Source: a bacterium
Lineage (GTDB): Bacteria > JACRDZ01 > JAJRWM01
Assembly: GCA_024276815.1 (NCBI GenBank)
Contig: JAJRWM010000118.1
Location: 1-34,421, forward strand
Reading direction: 5' to 3'
DNA: 34,421 bases
A program made the translations under genes and the position numbers. Of the stretch, positions 28,360 through 34,421 are shown one piece after another. Under the pieces are notes generated by a model. That model had not been told where the DNA came from. It saw only the letters and a list, made by a program, of their open reading frames with translations, and searched no databases. Position 1 is the stretch's first letter. Every line of letters begins with the position of its first letter.

Positions 28360-29050
28360 TGCTCTCCTCTGACGGTATTACCTGTCCCCTGACGTTGCCC
28401 TCGATGATCATGTTGCCGGCTTTGATGAAGATGGTTATCTTTTCGCCGCTGAAAGAGCCGCCCTTCCTGGCGACTTCGGGAGAACCGGTCAAGACGACCT
28501 TCTCCTCTTCGAGAAAAAATTCCGCCACCTCGCTTTTCGACCGGAACCCGGGCCGGGTTATCCTGACCCGACCGCTGGCCAGGGCGCGGTCCTCTTTGGT
28601 CCAGGCTTCTATCTTTTCGGCGGCGATCTCAAGGGAGCGCGGCTCACTGTTTCCATTACCATCCTCCGCCTGCTCTATCTTGATGAATGGCGACCCGGTA
28701 GTCAGCAAATAACCGCTGACTTTATCGTATTCCAGGTGGTCGCTTTTTCCGTTAAGTAATTGTTGCTTTTCCCGGTCCCGGTAGAAAAAGGTTATCTTGC
28801 CGTCAGCGACCAGATTGTCGCCGCCCTGATATACCTCAACCAGATCGGCCGTGAATTTGTATTTGTCGGCACTGAAAGTGACCCCGCCGACAAAACGGGT
28901 CAGGTCCTTGCCGTTCTTGACAGAATACTCGACCTTGGCCGCCGTGATATCAACCGGTTTGGCTTCCGGGCCTGCTTTTTCCTGAGCGTAAAGCCCTGAA
29001 CCGCCAAGTAAAATAAAAAACAGCACCAGCCCGACTGACCGTATCTTCAA
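28316..29050 (-). CDS. lptA: LptA/OstA-like periplasmic LPS transport protein
   Basis: Signal peptide [23 protein letters not shown] (TTG start overlapping the kdsC stop); OstA-like [42 protein letters not shown]. Confidence 0.82.
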   Translation of the reverse strand: MKIRSVGLVLFFILLGGSGLYAQEKAGPEAKPVDITAAKVEYSVKNGKDLTRFVGGVTFSADKYKFTADLVEVYQGGDNLVADGKITFFYRDREKQQLLNGKSDHLEYDKVSGYLLTTGSPFIKIEQAEDGNGNSEPRSLEIAAEKIEAWTKEDRALASGRVRITRPGFRSKSEVAEFFLEEEKVVLTGSPEVARKGGSFSGEKITIFIKAGNMIIEGNVRGQVIPSEESNDQTSGAGSSPTSP

Positions 29051-29564
29051 CGATAGCGCTCCATGATTTTGTCCCACTTGTCCTGGGCGGTTAAAATCAT
29101 TTCAATCATCTCCCGCACCGCGCCCTGACCACCAGGAGCCGCGGTTACATAATGGGCGGTTTTTTTGACTTCCTCATGGGCGTCGGCGACGCTGACAGCG
29201 AAACCAACCCGGCGCAAAATTCCCAAATCCAGCACGTCATCCCCGATATAAGCCGCTTCCTCGTCTTTGAGGTTGTACTTTTTCAGGAGCGCTTCGTAGG
29301 GGGGGAGCTTCTGTTTGGCCAACTGAATGACTTCGCTGATACCCAGTTCAATCGCCCGCCGGTCGACAACCGGGGAGGAGCGCCCGCTGATCAAGGCGGT
29401 CTTCAGGCCGGAGCGGTGAGCGAATTTAATCCCTGAGCCGTCCTTGACATTAAAACGCTTAAGCTCATGTCCCTGTTCGTCCAGGTAAATCGAACCGTCA
29501 GTCAATACTCCGTCAACATCCATTATGATCAATTTAATTTTTTTCAGACGCTCGTCCAGCCGCA

Positions 29565-29565
<1 letters not shown>
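29047..29565 (-). CDS. kdsC: 3-deoxy-D-manno-octulosonate 8-phosphate phosphatase (HAD)
   Basis: LIIMDVDGVLTDGSIYLDEQGHELKRFNVKDGSGIKFAHRSGLKTALISGRSS, AYIGDDVLDLGILRRVGFAVSVADAH. Confidence 0.95.
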
Positions 29566-31660
<2,095 letters not shown>

Positions 31661-31674
<14 letters not shown>

Positions 31675-32674
31675 AACAGGCCTGACCCAGAGCAAGCTTA
31701 ACCGCGCTCAGGAGATCGTCCCTTTTCACGCTGGCGGCGCCGACCTCGGCAACCGCGATTCCGGCGGCGTGGTTAGCCAGGAAGGCGGCTTCCTTAAGAC
31801 TGGCCCCGGCTGAAATCGCGAGCGCGAAAACACCGGTGACCGTATCGCCGGCGCCGGTAACATCATAAACTTCGCGAGCCACCGTCGGAATCATGATGTA
31901 TTCATCTCCCCGGAACAGGGCCATTCCCTCTTCGCCGCGGGTAATCAGGACCGCTTCGCAATCCAGCAGCGCAAGTAAGTGTTTACCGGCTTCTACCAGG
32001 CTGGCATCGTCAACGATGTCAATACCGCTCATTTGCCCGGCCTCAAGGTGATTGGGCGTGATAACGGTTACTTTTTTATAATGTTTAAAGTGCGTGACCT
32101 GGGGATCGACAATTACCGGAATTCTGTTTTCATGGGCGGTGTTAATAATATCGTTGATCAATCGCGGGCTGACGACTCCTTTGGCGTAATCCGAAATCAC
32201 GACCGCCTGGATAGCGGGTATGACGTTCAAGATGCCGGCGACCAGCTCCTGTTGGACCGACGGGCCAAGTTCCCGCTTGACCTCATAGTCCACCCTGACC
32301 ACCTGCTGGCTGTGGGCGATTATCCTGGTCTTCAAGGTGGTCGGCCTTTCACAGTCAACGATGATGCTCTGACAGTCAACCTGTTTTTCCTTGAGATCGG
32401 CTAAAAGCCGTTGGCCGATACTGTCATTTCCCAGCGCCCCGGCCAAAGCGACTCCCCCGCCCAGGGATTTTATGTTTTGGGCCACGTTGGCCGCCCCGCC
32501 CCAGGAGAAGGTTTCTTTCTCGACATTGACAATCGGCACCGGCGCTTCCGGCGAGATCCGGTTGACTTTACCCCAGATGTACTTGTCAACGATAATATCG
32601 CCAATGACCAGTATCCTGGCTGAACTGAACTTCAGGCAAAGCCGTTCGAGTTTTTCGAAGGTAATATTATTCAT
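31661..32674 (-). CDS. rfaE1: D-glycero-beta-D-manno-heptose-7-phosphate kinase (RfaE domain I)
   Basis: ILVIGDIIVDKYIWGKVNRISPEAPVPIVNVEKETFSWGGAANVAQNI, YDVTGAGDTVTGVFALAI; start trimmed to 32674. Confidence 0.95.
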
Positions 32675-32687
32675 TGATAGTTTCCGT

Positions 32688-33275
32688 TCATTCGTCGTCC
32701 CCATCGCCCAGGACCGCTTCTTCAACCAGGCCGCAGATAATATGCCCGACGGCGATGTGACCTTCCTGGATACGGGGAGTATCCTCGCTGGGTATTTTGA
32801 TTACCAGGTCCGCGACTTTATCCAGTTTGCCCCGCCTGGCCCCGGTAAGGGCGATCGTTTTGCCGCCTAACTGATTAGCCCAGTCCAGGGCTAACAGAAT
32901 GTTCGGGGAATTGCCGCTGGTGCTGATGCCGACGAAGACATCCTCCGGCCTTCCCAGGGCTTCCACCTGCCGCGCGAAAACTGTCTCGTAACCGAAATCG
33001 TTTGAAACCGCGGTCAGGATGGAGGCGTTGGTGGTTAAAGCTATCGCCGGCAGACCCCGCCGGTGACTCTTGAAACGACCGACTATTTCAGCGGCGATAT
33101 GCTGGGCGTCAGCGGCGCTGCCGCCGTTGCCAAAAAGCACCAGTTTGCCGCCGCCCTTGATGGCTTCGACTATCAACCCCGCCGCTTTTTTTATCTCTTC
33201 GGTCAGGCTTCTCGACATTTCTTCGAGGACAGAAGCGCTGGCTAATAGTTGCTCCTTGATTTGATTCTGACTCAT
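32688..33275 (-). CDS. gmhA: Phosphoheptose isomerase
   Basis: GGKLVLFGNGGSAADAQHIAAEIVGRF, VFVGISTSGNSPNILLALDWA, IQEGHIAVGHIICGLVE. Confidence 0.96.
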   Translation of the reverse strand: MSQNQIKEQLLASASVLEEMSRSLTEEIKKAAGLIVEAIKGGGKLVLFGNGGSAADAQHIAAEIVGRFKSHRRGLPAIALTTNASILTAVSNDFGYETVFARQVEALGRPEDVFVGISTSGNSPNILLALDWANQLGGKTIALTGARRGKLDKVADLVIKIPSEDTPRIQEGHIAVGHIICGLVEEAVLGDGDDE

Positions 33276-33278
33276 AAT

Positions 33279-34217
33279 TTAATCTCCCTGAAGTTCGCTC
33301 AGTATTCCATAATAGATCAAGGGAAACATCAACTCGTGCTGCCCGATGAAGTTAAAACCCTGCCCGCCGCTTTCCGTCGGCCGGTTGACCACATTAACCC
33401 GCGGGCGGTAGTGATAGACCATATCAAAGTTGGCCGTCGTAAAATTATCGACTTCAAAGCCGCAGTTTCTGGCGGTGGTTAACGCTTTCAGAAACACCTC
33501 GGGCAGGATGACGGCCGAACCAAAATTAATGATTATTCCCTCTTCCAGTTGACTGACCACGCTGATAAAGCGCCTGAAGTCCTGGTAGCTGGCCTGCCCG
33601 ATCGCGCCGCCGTCAGCGTGGGGGGACTGGTGGATAATATCCGTGCCCAGCGCGACATGCACGGTCAGCGGGATATCACTCTCAAAGGCCGCGGCCAGGA
33701 TGCTTTTGTCTTTATGGGGATAATCGCTCTCAGCGATCAGTTGTCCCAGAGAGTAACCGGCTCCCAGCCTTCCCCGGTCTTTCCAGCAATTATTAATTAC
33801 CTGAGCGGTTTCCTCAGCCATGCCAAAACGGCCGTTTTGCAGACCGTCGCTGACTTCCTCGCTGGTGGCTCCGTTGCAGGCGATCTCAAAGTCGTGAATC
33901 GCGCCGGCCCCGTTAAGCGCGACCGCGGTAATTATATTACGCTTGATAAGGTCGATCACCATCGGCGAAAGACCGCACTTAATGACGTGAGCGCCCATCA
34001 TCAGGATGACCTTTTTTTGTTTGTTGACAGCGCGCGCCCACAGGTCAAGAAATTTACGAAAGTCTATACCAATCAACTGATTGGGGAGGGAATTCAGGAA
34101 GCCTTTCAGGGAAAAGCTTTGGTTTAAAGAGACAAAATCATTGACGGAAACCTTGTTTTTCCGCTCTGCCAAAGGATAAGTGGACACCTTACCTAAATTA
34201 AAAAAATCCTCGGCCAT
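33279..34217 (-). CDS. Deoxyhypusine-synthase-superfamily-like protein of unknown function
   Basis: VILMMGAHVIKCGLSPMVIDLIKRNIITAVALNGAGAIHDFEIACNGATSEEVSDGLQNGRFGM resembles the DHS NAD-binding core; adjacent to gmhA. Confidence 0.7.
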   Translation of the reverse strand: MAEDFFNLGKVSTYPLAERKNKVSVNDFVSLNQSFSLKGFLNSLPNQLIGIDFRKFLDLWARAVNKQKKVILMMGAHVIKCGLSPMVIDLIKRNIITAVALNGAGAIHDFEIACNGATSEEVSDGLQNGRFGMAEETAQVINNCWKDRGRLGAGYSLGQLIAESDYPHKDKSILAAAFESDIPLTVHVALGTDIIHQSPHADGGAIGQASYQDFRRFISVVSQLEEGIIINFGSAVILPEVFLKALTTARNCGFEVDNFTTANFDMVYHYRPRVNVVNRPTESGGQGFNFIGQHELMFPLIYYGILSELQGD

Positions 34218-34241
34218 AGATTTCTCCGGTAGTTTAATAAG

Positions 34242-34271
34242 ATGCTATCATTTTTCGTGCCAACCTGTCAA
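34242..34271 (-). promoter_or_regulatory. Sigma70-type promoter at the head of the heptose/LPS/PTS gene run
   Basis: On the minus strand: TTGACA-N18-TAGCAT, upstream of the ATG at 34217. Confidence 0.6.
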
Positions 34272-34281
34272 CGTCACCAAA

Positions 34282-34317
34282 ATTGGAGTTCCCCCGGAAA
34301 TTTTGTGGGGCAAACCT
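34282..34317. repeat. Copy 2 of the dispersed hairpin-like repeat
   Basis: attggagttccccc-ggaaattttgt-ggggcaaacct, same orientation as copy 1. Confidence 0.65.
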
Positions 34318-34421
34318 CTTGTCTTAAAAGGTTTCTTCCCCACGCCCCTTTCCAGGCGAGCCGTGCGTGTCGTTCAAGCACTAAAAACTTTAAAAGTTAA
34401 TAATATCTGTATTTATTGCAG

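Noticed and set aside
34386-34398. AACTTTAAAAGTT palindrome near the end
   Set aside because: Short AT-rich palindrome likely by chance; no adjacent gene start to support an operator.
34330-34421. Possible group II intron domain V remnant (GAGCCGTGCGTG...) near the window end
   Set aside because: The matching 3' strand (ACGGTTC-type) is not present within the expected distance and no reverse transcriptase is seen; too weak to call.

Overview
The window reads as a compact, gene-dense bacterial chromosome segment from a Gram-negative, LPS-making lineage that I cannot place taxonomically. Almost every gene is on the minus strand. A very long, nearly gapless gene run (34217 down to 11714) carries, in transcription order: a deoxyhypusine-synthase-like protein, gmhA, hldE kinase part, hldE nucleotidyltransferase part, pyrG, kdsC, lptA, lptB, rpoN (interrupted), hpf, a ptsN-type EIIA, hprK, rapZ, yvcK/glmR, mannose-family PTS EIIA and EIIB, a GH57 glucanotransferase/amylase, PTS EIIC and EIID, HPr, PTS Enzyme I (interrupted), PGI/PMI, and a ManC/ManB-like fusion. 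Further along are a lone plus-strand GspN/AsmA-like gene, an NAD-dependent epimerase, a SurA-like lipoprotein, eno, pyk, two tandem DUF2723-type membrane proteins and ygiQ (interrupted). The most unusual feature is that three conserved genes (ygiQ, ptsI, rpoN) are each cut by an in-frame stop codon. In ygiQ and ptsI the stop is TAA exactly where the family has Glu. In rpoN it is TAG, next to a short segment that fits the family consensus only in the +1 frame. TAA, TAG and TGA all also end intact genes here, so simple codon reassignment does not explain this. Other noteworthy items are a structured repeat at both window ends, a REP/MITE-like double-hairpin repeat on both sides of pyk, a DHS-like protein in the heptose operon that seems to lack the catalytic Lys motif, the absence of lptC between kdsC and lptA, and a GH57 gene inside the PTS operon. 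No tRNA, rRNA or CRISPR array was seen.
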